A stretch of DNA of 64,000 nt from Methylomicrobium sp051061015 (GTDB lineage: Bacteria; Pseudomonadota; Gammaproteobacteria; Methylococcales; Methylomonadaceae). The stretch spans positions 80,509-144,508 of the forward strand of contig JBPFEG010000055.1 of assembly GCA_051061015.1 (NCBI GenBank), in the 5' to 3' direction. The notes under the pieces are model-generated. The model made no database searches. It had not been told where the DNA came from and was given only the letters and a program-made list of their open reading frames with translations. Shown here in pieces: positions 17,139-26,498 of this stretch. A program made the translations under genes and the position numbers. Numbering within the stretch: the first letter of the stretch is position 1; the number at the start of each line of letters is the position of its first letter.

Positions 17139-18002
17139 CTATTGTACCATGACACTTCCGTTTTGGTCGTTTTCAGTCACCAATTGAGCGCCGGTGATAC
17201 CCAGCCTAGCGAGTTGCAGATTCAGCTTGTCGGCTCCCGATTTGCTATCAACCGGCCCGACTTGAACGGTGTAAAGCGTGGACTTGTGATGATGCGAAGT
17301 GAGTACTTTAGCTTTGGCCAGATGTTTCGCAGCGATTTTACTCTTCAGTTTGTGAGCCTGGCGGGCGCTTTTAAAAGTGCCGACCTGCAGAAAGATGCCC
17401 TGCTTCTGCTGTTCTTCCTCAGCCTGCCTCATCTTGCGGATCGCCTGTTCGTTGGAAATCGCCTTAATCTCGACCGGCGCAGTACCTTTCATCTCCAACT
17501 CTTGGGCAGCGGCGTAGGATAGATCCAGCAAGCGATTGCGAATAAATGGACCGCGGTCGTTGATGCGCACGATCACCTTACGATTATTTTCGAGATTGGT
17601 AACCTCGGCATAGGAAGGAATCGGCAGGGTTTTATGCGCAGCGGTCAGCGCATACATATCGAAAATTTCGCCGGTTGCAGTTTTTTTACCGTGGAAGCGA
17701 GGACCGTACCAGGAAGCAATGCCCTGTTTGATGTAGCGGGCGAGGCGCGGCAGCAAGGCTTCATTCTGTTCGGCTTCCTGCCCGACTTCTGTAGAAGCCT
17801 CTTCGGATTTATTAATGTTGAGTACGGTATGATGGCGGATTTGATGATTGGCGGCTAGATGCCGCCTGGGTCGCTCCTCGGCCTGTTGGGCTGCGGTTTC
17901 TCCGGTGACGGAAGGCGCAGTGGCCATTAATGGCGTTTTGACTTGAGTGGCTGAGCAACTGCAAAGCACAGTTATAGAGAGAGCCGGTATGATTTTATTC
18001 AT
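17139..18002 (-). CDS. rlpA: RlpA-like lipoprotein, septal-ring lytic transglycosylase with SPOR domain
   Basis: 287 aa. The N-terminus ends in LCSC, a likely lipobox. The double-psi beta-barrel domain (YIKQGIASWYGPRFHGKKT through VRINDRGPFIRNRLLDLS) carries the conserved Asp of the RlpA active site. A C-terminal SPOR domain (about residues 210-285: IFLQVGTFKSARQAHKL, YTVQVGPV) binds denuded septal glycan. In Pseudomonas RlpA cleaves naked glycan strands. Its start overlaps the mltB stop by eight bases. Confidence 0.94.
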   Translation of the reverse strand: MNKIIPALSITVLCSCSATQVKTPLMATAPSVTGETAAQQAEERPRRHLAANHQIRHHTVLNINKSEEASTEVGQEAEQNEALLPRLARYIKQGIASWYGPRFHGKKTATGEIFDMYALTAAHKTLPIPSYAEVTNLENNRKVIVRINDRGPFIRNRLLDLSYAAAQELEMKGTAPVEIKAISNEQAIRKMRQAEEEQQKQGIFLQVGTFKSARQAHKLKSKIAAKHLAKAKVLTSHHHKSTLYTVQVGPVDSKSGADKLNLQLARLGITGAQLVTENDQNGSVMVQ

Positions 18003-18966
18003 AGGAAGACGCGATTTGATAATTTAAGAGTGCCTGGCTAAGCTGATAAACAGCCATGGCATAGAGTGAACTTTGGTTATAACGTTTAATAACGTAAAAA
18101 TTGTCTAAAACAGCCCAAAGCTCATAGCCATGTTCTTGCTTGAACGCCAGAAGTTTTACTTTACTATCTAAAGGTAGCGGCCTTGAAAATTCAACACGGA
18201 TCGATTCTAACTCATCAATTCTTAAATATCTCTTAATCTTGTCATTTAAAAGTGCTTTGTAATCCTCATTTTTGGCAAAAACTTGCACCGCCACCGGCTG
18301 ATTTTTGACCCAGCCATGGGCCTTGAAATAGCTGGCAATACTAGCGATAGCGTCTTTCGGATCATGCCATAAATCGCGTTTGCCGTCCTGATTGAAATCG
18401 GCCGCAAAAGAACGAAAACTGCTCGGCATGAACTGCGGCATGCCCATCGCCCCCGCATACGAACCTGTGGGAAGCAAGGGGCTGACCTTTTCTTCGCGGC
18501 ACAAGAGCAGAAATTGTTCCAGTTCGCTGCTAAAAAAACGGCTGCGCGGTGGATACGCAAAAGTGAGCGTCGCTAACGCGTCAATCACCCGGTAGTAGCC
18601 GGGACGGCGGCCGTACAGCGTTTCGACGCCGAGTATCGCGACGATGATTTCTGGCGGTACACCGTATTGCTCTGAAACTTGTTTAAGAGTTTCCGAGTGT
18701 TGGCGCCAGAACGCCGCCCCTTCCTTGATCCGGGCGTCGGTCAGAAAAATTTTCCGGTATTTGTGCCAGGGCATCGCTTCCGCGGGCGAGGCAATTTTTT
18801 TCAGTACGTCGTCCTTGATTTTGACCTGATCGAATACGTCTTCCAGTTCGTCTTCGGAAAACTGGTGTTTGGCAACCATCTCATCAATAAAGATGTTTTT
18901 GTCACGCTGCTGAGCGCAGGAAGCGAGCACGACCAAGAAACAAAGCATAATGGCGCGAACGAGCAT
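17995..18966 (-). CDS. mltB: Membrane-bound lytic murein transglycosylase B
   Basis: 323 aa lipoprotein (lipobox LASC at residues about 14-17). The MltB/Slt35 domain contains PPEIIVAILGVETLYGRRPG with the catalytic Glu, FLLLCREEKVSPLLPTGSYA, and GAMGMPQFMPSSFRSFAADF followed by the metal-loop-like DGKRDLWHDPKDAIASIASY. It cuts glycan strands to allow insertion of new peptidoglycan. It lies 12 bases after rodA in the elongasome cluster. Confidence 0.95.
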   Translation of the reverse strand: MLVRAIMLCFLVVLASCAQQRDKNIFIDEMVAKHQFSEDELEDVFDQVKIKDDVLKKIASPAEAMPWHKYRKIFLTDARIKEGAAFWRQHSETLKQVSEQYGVPPEIIVAILGVETLYGRRPGYYRVIDALATLTFAYPPRSRFFSSELEQFLLLCREEKVSPLLPTGSYAGAMGMPQFMPSSFRSFAADFNQDGKRDLWHDPKDAIASIASYFKAHGWVKNQPVAVQVFAKNEDYKALLNDKIKRYLRIDELESIRVEFSRPLPLDSKVKLLAFKQEHGYELWAVLDNFYVIKRYNQSSLYAMAVYQLSQALLNYQIASSYE

Positions 18967-18978
18967 AAGACAGATTCC

Positions 18979-20109
18979 TCAACCAATCGAGAATTTTTGA
19001 TGGGTATGGATCGACATCAGAATGCCGAAACCGGCGAGCAGGGTGACGATCGAGGTGCCGCCATAGCTGATCAGTGGCAGCGGCACACCGACGACAGGCA
19101 GAATGCCGATCACCATGCCGATGTTCACGAAGACATAGACAAAAAATGTAAAAGCCAGCGAACTGGCCAACAGCCGGTTATAACTGTCGCGCGCCTGGGA
19201 AGCGATATAGAGGCTGCGCGTGATGATCAGCAAATACAGAACCAACAACCCGAAACAGCCGAATAGGCCGAATTCCTCCGCGAACACTGCGAAAATGAAG
19301 TCGGTCGAGCTTTCCGGCAGAAACTCGAGCTCGGATTGCGTGCTGCCGAGCCAGCCCTTCCCGTAAATTCCGCCAGATCCGATCGCGATCTTCGACTGAA
19401 TGATATGGTAGCCCCTCCCCAGAGGGTCAGCTTCCGGATTTAGAAAAGTCCGTACCCGATCGCGCTGATAGTCGTGCATCAAATGCCAGATCACCGGCGT
19501 CGAGGCGCCGATCAGCCCGACGATCGCGCCGATGAACCAATAGGAAAGCCCGGCAAAAAACAATACCGCGGCACCTGCGGAGGCGACCAGCAGCGCGGTG
19601 CCGAGGTCTGGCTGCTTGGCAATCAACAAAGTCGGCAGAATGATCAGAAAACCGGCGATCATCAACTGTTTCGGCTTTGGCGGCAAGTGGTGCTCGGCCA
19701 GATACCAGGCAATCATCATCGGCGTGGTGATCTTGATCATTTCGGACGGTTGAAAACGAAAAAATCCGAGATCCAGCCAACGCTGCGCGCCTTTGCCGAT
19801 CTGCCCCATGATCAGCACGGCGATCAGTAAAAAAATACCGATGCCGAACAGAACGGCCGAATAGCGTTTGAACTGTATCGGATTGACCTGCGCCAGTGCG
19901 GTCATCAACAAAAACGCAAGGCCGACGCGCGCCGCCTGGCGCAACAAGACACCCAAATCCTGACCACCCGAACTGTAGAGGATCACAAAGCTCAAGAGAG
20001 CAGTCAGAAGCAGACAAAGAAATAACGGAATATCGATATGCAGCTTTCGCAGCAATTTGCCGATCAATGAAGGCGGATGAAAATGTTCGCGTCGAGTTTC
20101 AGTCTTCAT
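18979..20109 (-). CDS. rodA: Rod-shape SEDS glycosyltransferase
   Basis: 376 aa with about ten membrane segments. SEDS signatures include IGSGGIYGKGWLGSTQSELE and LPESSTDFIFAVFAEEFG, then PLISYGGTSIVTLLAGFGIL near the end. RodA polymerises lipid II into glycan strands for sidewall growth together with PBP2, whose gene is immediately upstream with an 11-base overlap. Confidence 0.97.
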   Translation of the reverse strand: MKTETRREHFHPPSLIGKLLRKLHIDIPLFLCLLLTALLSFVILYSSGGQDLGVLLRQAARVGLAFLLMTALAQVNPIQFKRYSAVLFGIGIFLLIAVLIMGQIGKGAQRWLDLGFFRFQPSEMIKITTPMMIAWYLAEHHLPPKPKQLMIAGFLIILPTLLIAKQPDLGTALLVASAGAAVLFFAGLSYWFIGAIVGLIGASTPVIWHLMHDYQRDRVRTFLNPEADPLGRGYHIIQSKIAIGSGGIYGKGWLGSTQSELEFLPESSTDFIFAVFAEEFGLFGCFGLLVLYLLIITRSLYIASQARDSYNRLLASSLAFTFFVYVFVNIGMVIGILPVVGVPLPLISYGGTSIVTLLAGFGILMSIHTHQKFSIG

Positions 20110-21943
20110 GAAGATTTTGTAAATATTGCTTGATCACTTTGCCGGCGATCGGCGCGGCGACCGTACCGCCGTGACTGCCATGCTCGACGACCACCGCGAC
20201 TGCGATTTTCGGATCGTCAGCCGGCGCGAACGCGACAAAAAGCGCATTATCGCGCAGTTTAAAGTCGATTTCGCTCTCATTATATTTTGCGCCCTGCTTG
20301 ATCCCAAACACCTGCGCAGTCCCGGTCTTGCCGGCAATCTGATAAGGGATGCCGTAGCCGATCCGTTTCGCGGTACCGGAACCGCTATGCACGACATTAA
20401 TCATGCCGGCAAAGACCGTATCGAGATTTCCGGCTTTCAACGGAATAAATTTACCATGCTTTTCCGGCCCCTTCTGGACGCCTTGCGGGGTGATGAGTTT
20501 ATCCACCAGAAACGGGGTGACAACTTCGCCGTGGTTGGCCAGCGTCGCCGTCGCGCGTGCCAGCTGCAGCGGTGAAACCTGATGATAGCCCTGGCCAATG
20601 CCGCTAATCAGCGTTTCGCCTTCATACCATCTCTGCTTTCTTTTTTCCCGCTTCCAGGCCGGCGATGGCAACAGTCCCTGTGTCTCACCATAAAGATCGA
20701 TTCCCGATTTCTCACCGAAGCCGAATTGCTGGAGAAAATCATGCATTTTTTGAATGCCGAGCATTTGCGCCAGACGGTAAAAATAGACATCGCAGGACTC
20801 GGTAATGGCTCGGATCATATCCACCGTGCCGTGACCGCCCTTGCGCCAGTCGCGATAGCGGTGATCGACGCCCGGCAAGGTGTAATAACCCGGGCAATAT
20901 AAGCCCTGCGCAGCGCGAATCTCGTCATTTTCCAGCCCTGCCAGTGCAATGAAGGGCTTAATTGTCGATCCGGGCGGATAAAGACCGCGCAATGCCCGGT
21001 TATAAAGCGGCTGGTTTTCCGATTCGTTCAATTCCCTATAAGCCTCCCCGGAAATCCCGACGACGAAAGGATTCGGGTCGAAGCCGGGGCGGCTGACGAA
21101 CACCAGAACGCCGCCGGTCTTCACATCGATCGCGACCACCGCCCCGTTATAAAAGTCGAGCGCGTCGTAAGCGGTTTTTTGCAAATCAATATCGAGAGTC
21201 AGGTAAAGATTCGCGCCGGGAACCGGCTTGACTTCATTCAAGGTATTCAGCGAACGGCCTTGCACATTGGTTTCGATTTCTGCATAACCGGCCTTGCCGT
21301 GCAGTTGCGTTTCGTAAGTCCTTTCAATGCCCAGCTTGCCGATGTGATTAGTGCCCTGATATTCGGGCATCGGCAATTCCTTCAGTTCCGCCTCGTTGAT
21401 ACGGCCCACATAACCGATCACATGCGAGGCGAGCTCATAATAAGGATAATGGCGCACCTGATGCGTCTTGATTTCGACGCCCGGAAAAAAAGGCATCGAC
21501 ACTGCAAATTTGGCGAGTTCTTCGTCGGTCATCGCGGGCAACAATGCCACGCTGTTAAAACGTTTTTCGCGTTTGCGCTGTTTATGAAATTGTTCGATTT
21601 TCTCATCCGGCAGATCGAGCAGCTTCTGCAATCTGGCCAGGGTGTCATCCATATCCTTGATCTGCTCGGGGATCAGTTCGAGGCTGTTTGAAGGGGTATT
21701 TTCGGCAAGGATCTTGCCATTGCGATCATAAATAATCCCCCGGGTCGGCGGCACCGGGGTCAGTTTGACGCTGTTTTCCTTGGAGAGGGTCGCATAATGC
21801 TCATGGCCGACGATTTGCAGATAAACGAGCCGTACGACCAGCCCTGCGCTCAACAGCCCGATAAAGATCAGCGCGACAAAGATACGGCGCAGAAACAGAC
21901 GATTCTCGGCCTGGTCGTTTTTTATCGAGAACACGCGGTCCAT
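20099..21943 (-). CDS. mrdA: Penicillin-binding protein 2 (elongation transpeptidase)
   Basis: 614 aa. An N-terminal membrane anchor (about residues 22-44) is followed by a pedestal domain and a transpeptidase domain with PGSTIKPFIALAGLEN (SxxK), ITESCDVYFYRLAQ (the SxD variant typical of PBP2) and IAGKTGTAQVF (KTG). It crosslinks strands made by RodA. The spacing to mreD is 14 bases. Confidence 0.97.
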   Translation of the reverse strand: MDRVFSIKNDQAENRLFLRRIFVALIFIGLLSAGLVVRLVYLQIVGHEHYATLSKENSVKLTPVPPTRGIIYDRNGKILAENTPSNSLELIPEQIKDMDDTLARLQKLLDLPDEKIEQFHKQRKREKRFNSVALLPAMTDEELAKFAVSMPFFPGVEIKTHQVRHYPYYELASHVIGYVGRINEAELKELPMPEYQGTNHIGKLGIERTYETQLHGKAGYAEIETNVQGRSLNTLNEVKPVPGANLYLTLDIDLQKTAYDALDFYNGAVVAIDVKTGGVLVFVSRPGFDPNPFVVGISGEAYRELNESENQPLYNRALRGLYPPGSTIKPFIALAGLENDEIRAAQGLYCPGYYTLPGVDHRYRDWRKGGHGTVDMIRAITESCDVYFYRLAQMLGIQKMHDFLQQFGFGEKSGIDLYGETQGLLPSPAWKREKRKQRWYEGETLISGIGQGYHQVSPLQLARATATLANHGEVVTPFLVDKLITPQGVQKGPEKHGKFIPLKAGNLDTVFAGMINVVHSGSGTAKRIGYGIPYQIAGKTGTAQVFGIKQGAKYNESEIDFKLRDNALFVAFAPADDPKIAVAVVVEHGSHGGTVAAPIAGKVIKQYLQNLHED

Positions 21944-21957
21944 TGGTCAGACCCCGC

Positions 21958-22446
21958 TTATCTGACGCGTCTGGCCAGGCGCACGAAGCGCAATGTCGTA
22001 AAGACCAATGGCCAACTCAACGTGCCGGTCACGACCGGCAGCCAGAAAGTCGCATGCAATTGCGCCGGATGCTGTGCATTTTTGATGAAGAACAGCAACA
22101 ACTGCGACAATAGCAGACAGAAAAAAATGAACAGTGCCTGTTGTATTAACGGAAAGAGGCGCAAGCGTTTGTGCAGTTTCAGACAAAGGAAAATCACCAG
22201 CGAATAGGCCAGCGCATACTGGCCGAACAATCTGCCGAACAACACGTCGGTCAACAGGCCAAACGACCAGGCATAAAAGATGCCGACCCTCTCGGGCACC
22301 GCCAGCGACCAGTAAATCAGGCTCAATAAAACCCAATCCGGGTTCAAAAACGCCCACTCGCCGGGCAGCGGCGCGATTCTCAAGGCCATCGCCAATCCCA
22401 GGGTAATCACGATACGGCCCCAGGCATACTTGCTATTCAAGAGCAT
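21958..22446 (-). CDS. mreD: Rod-shape-determining protein MreD
   Basis: 162 aa hydrophobic protein with five or six predicted membrane segments; family stretches include NPDWVLLSLIYWSLAVPERV and FGLLTDVLFGRLFGQYALAY. MreD is a membrane subunit of the elongasome. The start overlaps the mreC stop by 14 bases. Confidence 0.93.
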   Translation of the reverse strand: MLLNSKYAWGRIVITLGLAMALRIAPLPGEWAFLNPDWVLLSLIYWSLAVPERVGIFYAWSFGLLTDVLFGRLFGQYALAYSLVIFLCLKLHKRLRLFPLIQQALFIFFCLLLSQLLLFFIKNAQHPAQLHATFWLPVVTGTLSWPLVFTTLRFVRLARRVR

Positions 22447-23320
22447 CTTCGAGCACCTTATTTTGTTCGGAGGCCTGTTTTGAAACCAGGGGAATCGGCG
22501 TCGAGTTGCTCCACACGATCATCAACTCACGACTGCGGTCCAGAAAAGCTTTCGGAGTGGCGGTCACGGTCGCAAACGGCTTGTCTGATTCGGATGTGAA
22601 TTTATCGACGACCGCGACCGGGTAACCTTGCGGAAACACGCCCCCAAGCCCCGAAGTGATCAGCAAATCGCCGGGCTTGATATCGGCATCGTTCGGCAGG
22701 AACGGCAGGATTAAGCGATTAAGCTGGCCGCTGCCGACCGCAATCGTCAATAAACCGTTCCGGTTTACCTGCACCGGGATCGCATGATTCGGATCGGTGA
22801 TCAGCATCACCTCCGAGGTCATCGGAAATGATCTGACTACCTGACCGACCACGCCGTTTTCATCCATCACCGCCTGCTGCGGGTGCACGCCGAAACGGGT
22901 GCCCTTGTTCACCGACACGATCTGTTCGTAAGGCGCCATCTTGATCGACAGCAACTCCGCAATCATCACCTGTTCGCCAAGTTCGAACGAATTTTCGAGC
23001 AGCGCGCGAAGGCGGATATTTTCTTTTTCGAGCGCATCGAGCTTTAATAGCCGGGTTTGCTGCATCAAGTGCTCTTCCCGCAAACTCTCATTTTCTTTCT
23101 TCAAAGCCGCGAATGAGCTGATCGAATCAGTAGTTTGTCGGTATAGCGTAATGGGCATGTCGACCAGGTATTTGACCGGATCGGTCAGCAGCGAAAGCGT
23201 GGTGCGCAAAGATTCTAGATGCCGGGTTTTCTGATCAATGGACAGTAAGACAATCGAGGCGATAACGGCAATCAGCAAGCGGGTATGAATCGATGGGCCG
23301 GTGGCAAATAACAGTTTGAT
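22433..23320 (-). CDS. mreC: Rod-shape-determining protein MreC (start codon unusual)
   Basis: MreC links MreB and MreD to PBP2 in the periplasm. The first ordinary start, a TTG at 23278, gives 281 aa beginning LLIAVIASIVLL, but the conserved MreC N-terminus (KLLFATGPSIHTR, compare FSRGPSLQIR in E. coli) is encoded in frame just upstream without any ATG, GTG or TTG. An AGAGG sequence lies nine bases before an ATC codon at 23320, taken here as the probable start (295 aa). A membrane anchor, a coiled coil (residues about 75-120) and the beta-rich MreC core (GVVGQVVRSFPMTSEVMLIT, TSGLGGVFPQGYPVAVV) follow. Confidence 0.85.
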   Translation of the reverse strand: MKLLFATGPSIHTRLLIAVIASIVLLSIDQKTRHLESLRTTLSLLTDPVKYLVDMPITLYRQTTDSISSFAALKKENESLREEHLMQQTRLLKLDALEKENIRLRALLENSFELGEQVMIAELLSIKMAPYEQIVSVNKGTRFGVHPQQAVMDENGVVGQVVRSFPMTSEVMLITDPNHAIPVQVNRNGLLTIAVGSGQLNRLILPFLPNDADIKPGDLLITSGLGGVFPQGYPVAVVDKFTSESDKPFATVTATPKAFLDRSRELMIVWSNSTPIPLVSKQASEQNKVLEDALE

Positions 23321-23448
23321 GGTAAATTTCCTCTGCGTTGGCTTCCGGCCGCGGCAAACCGACCTGCGACCGGCAGTTATCGTAACACGTATTAAACAAA
23401 CAGCGGCTTGGATCTGACCGCCGGCCCCCCATCAGAGTCTTGAGCCGA

Positions 23449-24495
23449 TCACTCCAGAGAGAAAGCCGAGACGCCTTTCTTGTCCATCATTTCGAGCACC
23501 ATGCCGCCGCCGCGAGCCACACAGGTCAGAGGATCGTCCGCAATAAAGACCGGCAGACCAGTTTCTTCCTTGATCAGGCGGTCGATATCTTTCAATAGTG
23601 CACCGCCGCCGGTCAGGTAAATCCCGCGGTTCGCGACATCCGCACCCAATTCGGGCGGCGTTTGCTCGAGCGCGGCTTTAACCGTGCTGACGATGCCGGA
23701 CAGCGGCTCCTGCAGCGCTTCGAGAATTTCATTGCTGTTCAGAGCGAAACTGCGCGGTACCCCTTCGGCCAGATTACGTCCCTTTACCTCAATTTCTTTG
23801 ACTTCGCTGCCGGGGTAGGCGGTGCCGATTTCCATCTTGATTTTTTCCGCGGTTGATTCCCCTATCAGGGTGCCGTAGTTACGACGCACATAATTGATGA
23901 TCGCGTCATCGAAACGGTCGCCGCCAATCCGCACCGAAGACGAATAGACGATCCCATTGATCGAAATTACCGCGACTTCGGAGGTGCCGCCGCCAATGTC
24001 CAGCACCATCGACCCGCAGGCTTCATCAACCGGCAGGCCCGCGCCGATCGCAGCCGACATCGGTTCCTCGATCAAATACACTTCGCGTGCGCCGGCCATC
24101 GCAGCGGACTCGCGAATCGCGCGGCGCTCAACCTGGGTCGAGCCGCAAGGGACACAAATCAAAATACGCGGGCTTGGCCGCAGGATTTTACTTTTATGCA
24201 CTTTTTCGATAAAAAAGCGCAGCATCCGCTCGGTGACCGCGAAGTCTGCGATCACACCATCCTTCAGGGGGCGAATCGCGGTGATATTGCCAGGAGTCCG
24301 GCCGAGCATGCGTTTCGCATCTGCGCCGACCGCAGCGATCGTCTTCGCCCCACGGACTTTGTCTTCCTTGATCGCGACGACCGAAGGCTCGTTCAGGACA
24401 ATGCCCTGTCCCGGGATGTAGATCAAGGTATTGGCGGTTCCGAGGTCGATGGACAGATCGTTGGAAAAGATTCCGCGAATTCTTTTGAATAGCAT
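23449..24495 (-). CDS. mreB: Rod-shape-determining actin homologue MreB
   Basis: 348 aa, full length. Actin-fold motifs are present: SIDLGTANTLIYIPGQGIVL (phosphate 1), MVLDIGGGTSEVAVISINGI (phosphate 2) and GIYLTGGGALLKDIDRLI (adenosine). MreB filaments guide sidewall synthesis. It is the first gene of the minus-strand cluster; a 128-base gap (170 from the TTG) separates it from mreC, so mreB may also have separate control. The promoter lies in the 236-bp divergent region shared with gatC. Confidence 0.98.
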   Translation of the reverse strand: MLFKRIRGIFSNDLSIDLGTANTLIYIPGQGIVLNEPSVVAIKEDKVRGAKTIAAVGADAKRMLGRTPGNITAIRPLKDGVIADFAVTERMLRFFIEKVHKSKILRPSPRILICVPCGSTQVERRAIRESAAMAGAREVYLIEEPMSAAIGAGLPVDEACGSMVLDIGGGTSEVAVISINGIVYSSSVRIGGDRFDDAIINYVRRNYGTLIGESTAEKIKMEIGTAYPGSEVKEIEVKGRNLAEGVPRSFALNSNEILEALQEPLSGIVSTVKAALEQTPPELGADVANRGIYLTGGGALLKDIDRLIKEETGLPVFIADDPLTCVARGGGMVLEMMDKKGVSAFSLE

Positions 24496-24731
24496 TGAGG
24501 ATGATTCCTGACGGGAAATAAATGGGACTACTTTATCAATCGAGCGGGTATTCGAGCAAGATATAGTATCATAATATTTTAAGGGCCGGATTTTGAATAC
24601 CTGTTGGCACTCCCCGCATGTGGCTAGCGAATGAAATGATGATGATAGTCATGACGTTGCAAAACCCTGCTTCAACTCAAACAAACTCTTTTATCCGGCG
24701 ACTGTTTTAAATTTATAGATGGAGTCATTCG

Positions 24732-25019
24732 ATGTCGTTAACGGCAGAGGAAGTAAAAAAGATCGCGCATTTAGCGCGCCTTGGAATCGAGGAACAGGAT
24801 GTACCGCATTATGCGGAGGATTTGTCCGGCATGCTGGAACTGATGGCCGCGATGGGCGAAGTCGAAACCGCTGACGCGCAGCCGATGGCCCATCCCTTGG
24901 ATCTGCAGCAACGGCTTAGAAACGATGCAGTGACTGAGCGCAACGAACGCGAAAAATTTCAGGCGCTTGCGCCGCAAGTCGAGGCCGGACTGTATCTGGT
25001 TCCGAAAGTGATTGAATAA
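24732..25019 (+). CDS. gatC: Asp-tRNA(Asn)/Glu-tRNA(Gln) amidotransferase subunit C
   Basis: 95 aa, the normal length. It begins MSLTAEEVKKIAHLARLGI and contains DLSGMLELMAAMGEVET and AHPLDLQQRLRNDAV, typical of GatC, which stabilises GatA and threads between the A and B subunits. It opens the gatCAB operon, divergent from mreB, 14 bases ahead of gatA. Confidence 0.96.
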   Translation: MSLTAEEVKKIAHLARLGIEEQDVPHYAEDLSGMLELMAAMGEVETADAQPMAHPLDLQQRLRNDAVTERNEREKFQALAPQVEAGLYLVPKVIE

Positions 25020-25033
25020 AGGATAACTCAGGA

Positions 25034-26485
25034 ATGCATAACAAGACCCTCGCGGAGTTGGCCGAAGGACTCCGCAACCGGCAGTTTTCAAGCCGCGAAT
25101 TAACATTGGCCTATTTGGCAAGAATCAAACAGCATCAGGAACTGAATGCCTTCATTACAGTGACTGAAGAACTGGCTTTACAACAGGCCGACGCAGCGGA
25201 TGCGCAGCTCGCAGCAGGCAACGCGGACCGGCTGACCGGCATTCCGATCGCGCACAAGGACATTTTTTGCACCGACGGCATCAAGACAAGCTGCGGTTCA
25301 AAAATGCTCGACAACTTTATTGCCCCTTACGATGCAACAGTCGTCGCCAATCTGCAGAAAACCGGGGCTGTTATGCTGGGCAAGCTAAACATGGACGAGT
25401 TTGCGATGGGCTCGTCGAACGAAACCAGCTTCTACGGGCCGGTCAAAAATCCCTGGGATTTGAAGGCAGTGCCGGGCGGTTCGTCCGGCGGCTCGGCCGC
25501 GGCAGTCGCGGCACGGCTTGCGGCAGGTGTGACCGGCACCGATACCGGCGGCTCGATTCGCCAGCCGGCCGCATTTTGCGGGATTACCGGCCTGAAACCG
25601 ACCTACGGCCGCGTCTCGCGCTACGGGATGATCGCCTACGCGTCCAGCCTGGACCAGGGCGGCCCGATGACCCGGACGGCCGAGGATGCGGCGATTCTAT
25701 TGCAGGCGATGGCGGGTTTCGACGAGCGCGATTCGACCAGCGTTGACCAGCCGATTCCCGATTATCGGGCCGGGTTGAATCAACGCCTCGACGGCCTGAA
25801 AATCGGTTTACCGAAGGAGTTTTTCGGCGAAGGTTTATCCTCTGAAGTCGCCGCGGTGATCGAAGCGGCCATTGACGAGTACCGCAAGCTGGGCGCCGCT
25901 ATCGTCGAGGTCGAAATGCCGAATCTGAAACTCGCGATTCCGGCGTATTACGTGATTGCGCCGGCCGAATGCTCAGCGAACCTGTCCCGTTTCGACGGTA
26001 TACGCTTCGGCTACCGCTGCGAGAGCCCTGCCGACCTGACCGACCTTTACACCCGCTCGCGCGGAGAAGGCTTCGGTCGGGAGGTCAAGCGGCGCATACT
26101 GATGGGCACCTATGCGCTGTCGGCCGGCTATTACGACGCGTATTACATCAAGGCGCAGAAAATCCGCCGCCTGATCAGCGATGATTTCAAAAAAGCGTTG
26201 TCGGAAGTCGATGTACTGATGGGACCGGTCGCACCGTCGGTTGCATTCGGGATCGGCGAAAAAATCGGCAACCCGATCGAAATGTATCTGTCCGACATTT
26301 ACACAATCGCAGTCAATCTGGCCGGCCTTCCGGCGATGTCGATTCCGGCGGGTCTCGCCTCCGGCAAACCGGTCGGCTTGCAGATCATCGGCAATTATTT
26401 CGCCGAAGACCGTTTACTGAATATCGCGCATCAATATCAGCTTGCAACTCAATGGCATCAATTGACGCCACCGGGTTTTGAATAG
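25034..26485 (+). CDS. gatA: Asp-tRNA(Asn)/Glu-tRNA(Gln) amidotransferase subunit A
   Basis: 483 aa amidase that frees ammonia from glutamine for transamidation. The amidase-signature catalytic triad region is visible: GIPIAHKDIFCTDGIKTSCG (Lys), then PGGSSGGSAAAVAARLAAG and TGTDTGGSIRQPAAFCG (both serines). ATP-dependent transfer occurs in GatB. glnS is also in the window, so GatCAB here may mainly serve Asn-tRNA; this depends on whether asnS exists elsewhere. Confidence 0.97.
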   Translation: MHNKTLAELAEGLRNRQFSSRELTLAYLARIKQHQELNAFITVTEELALQQADAADAQLAAGNADRLTGIPIAHKDIFCTDGIKTSCGSKMLDNFIAPYDATVVANLQKTGAVMLGKLNMDEFAMGSSNETSFYGPVKNPWDLKAVPGGSSGGSAAAVAARLAAGVTGTDTGGSIRQPAAFCGITGLKPTYGRVSRYGMIAYASSLDQGGPMTRTAEDAAILLQAMAGFDERDSTSVDQPIPDYRAGLNQRLDGLKIGLPKEFFGEGLSSEVAAVIEAAIDEYRKLGAAIVEVEMPNLKLAIPAYYVIAPAECSANLSRFDGIRFGYRCESPADLTDLYTRSRGEGFGREVKRRILMGTYALSAGYYDAYYIKAQKIRRLISDDFKKALSEVDVLMGPVAPSVAFGIGEKIGNPIEMYLSDIYTIAVNLAGLPAMSIPAGLASGKPVGLQIIGNYFAEDRLLNIAHQYQLATQWHQLTPPGFE

Positions 26486-26498
26486 AGAGTATCAATAA

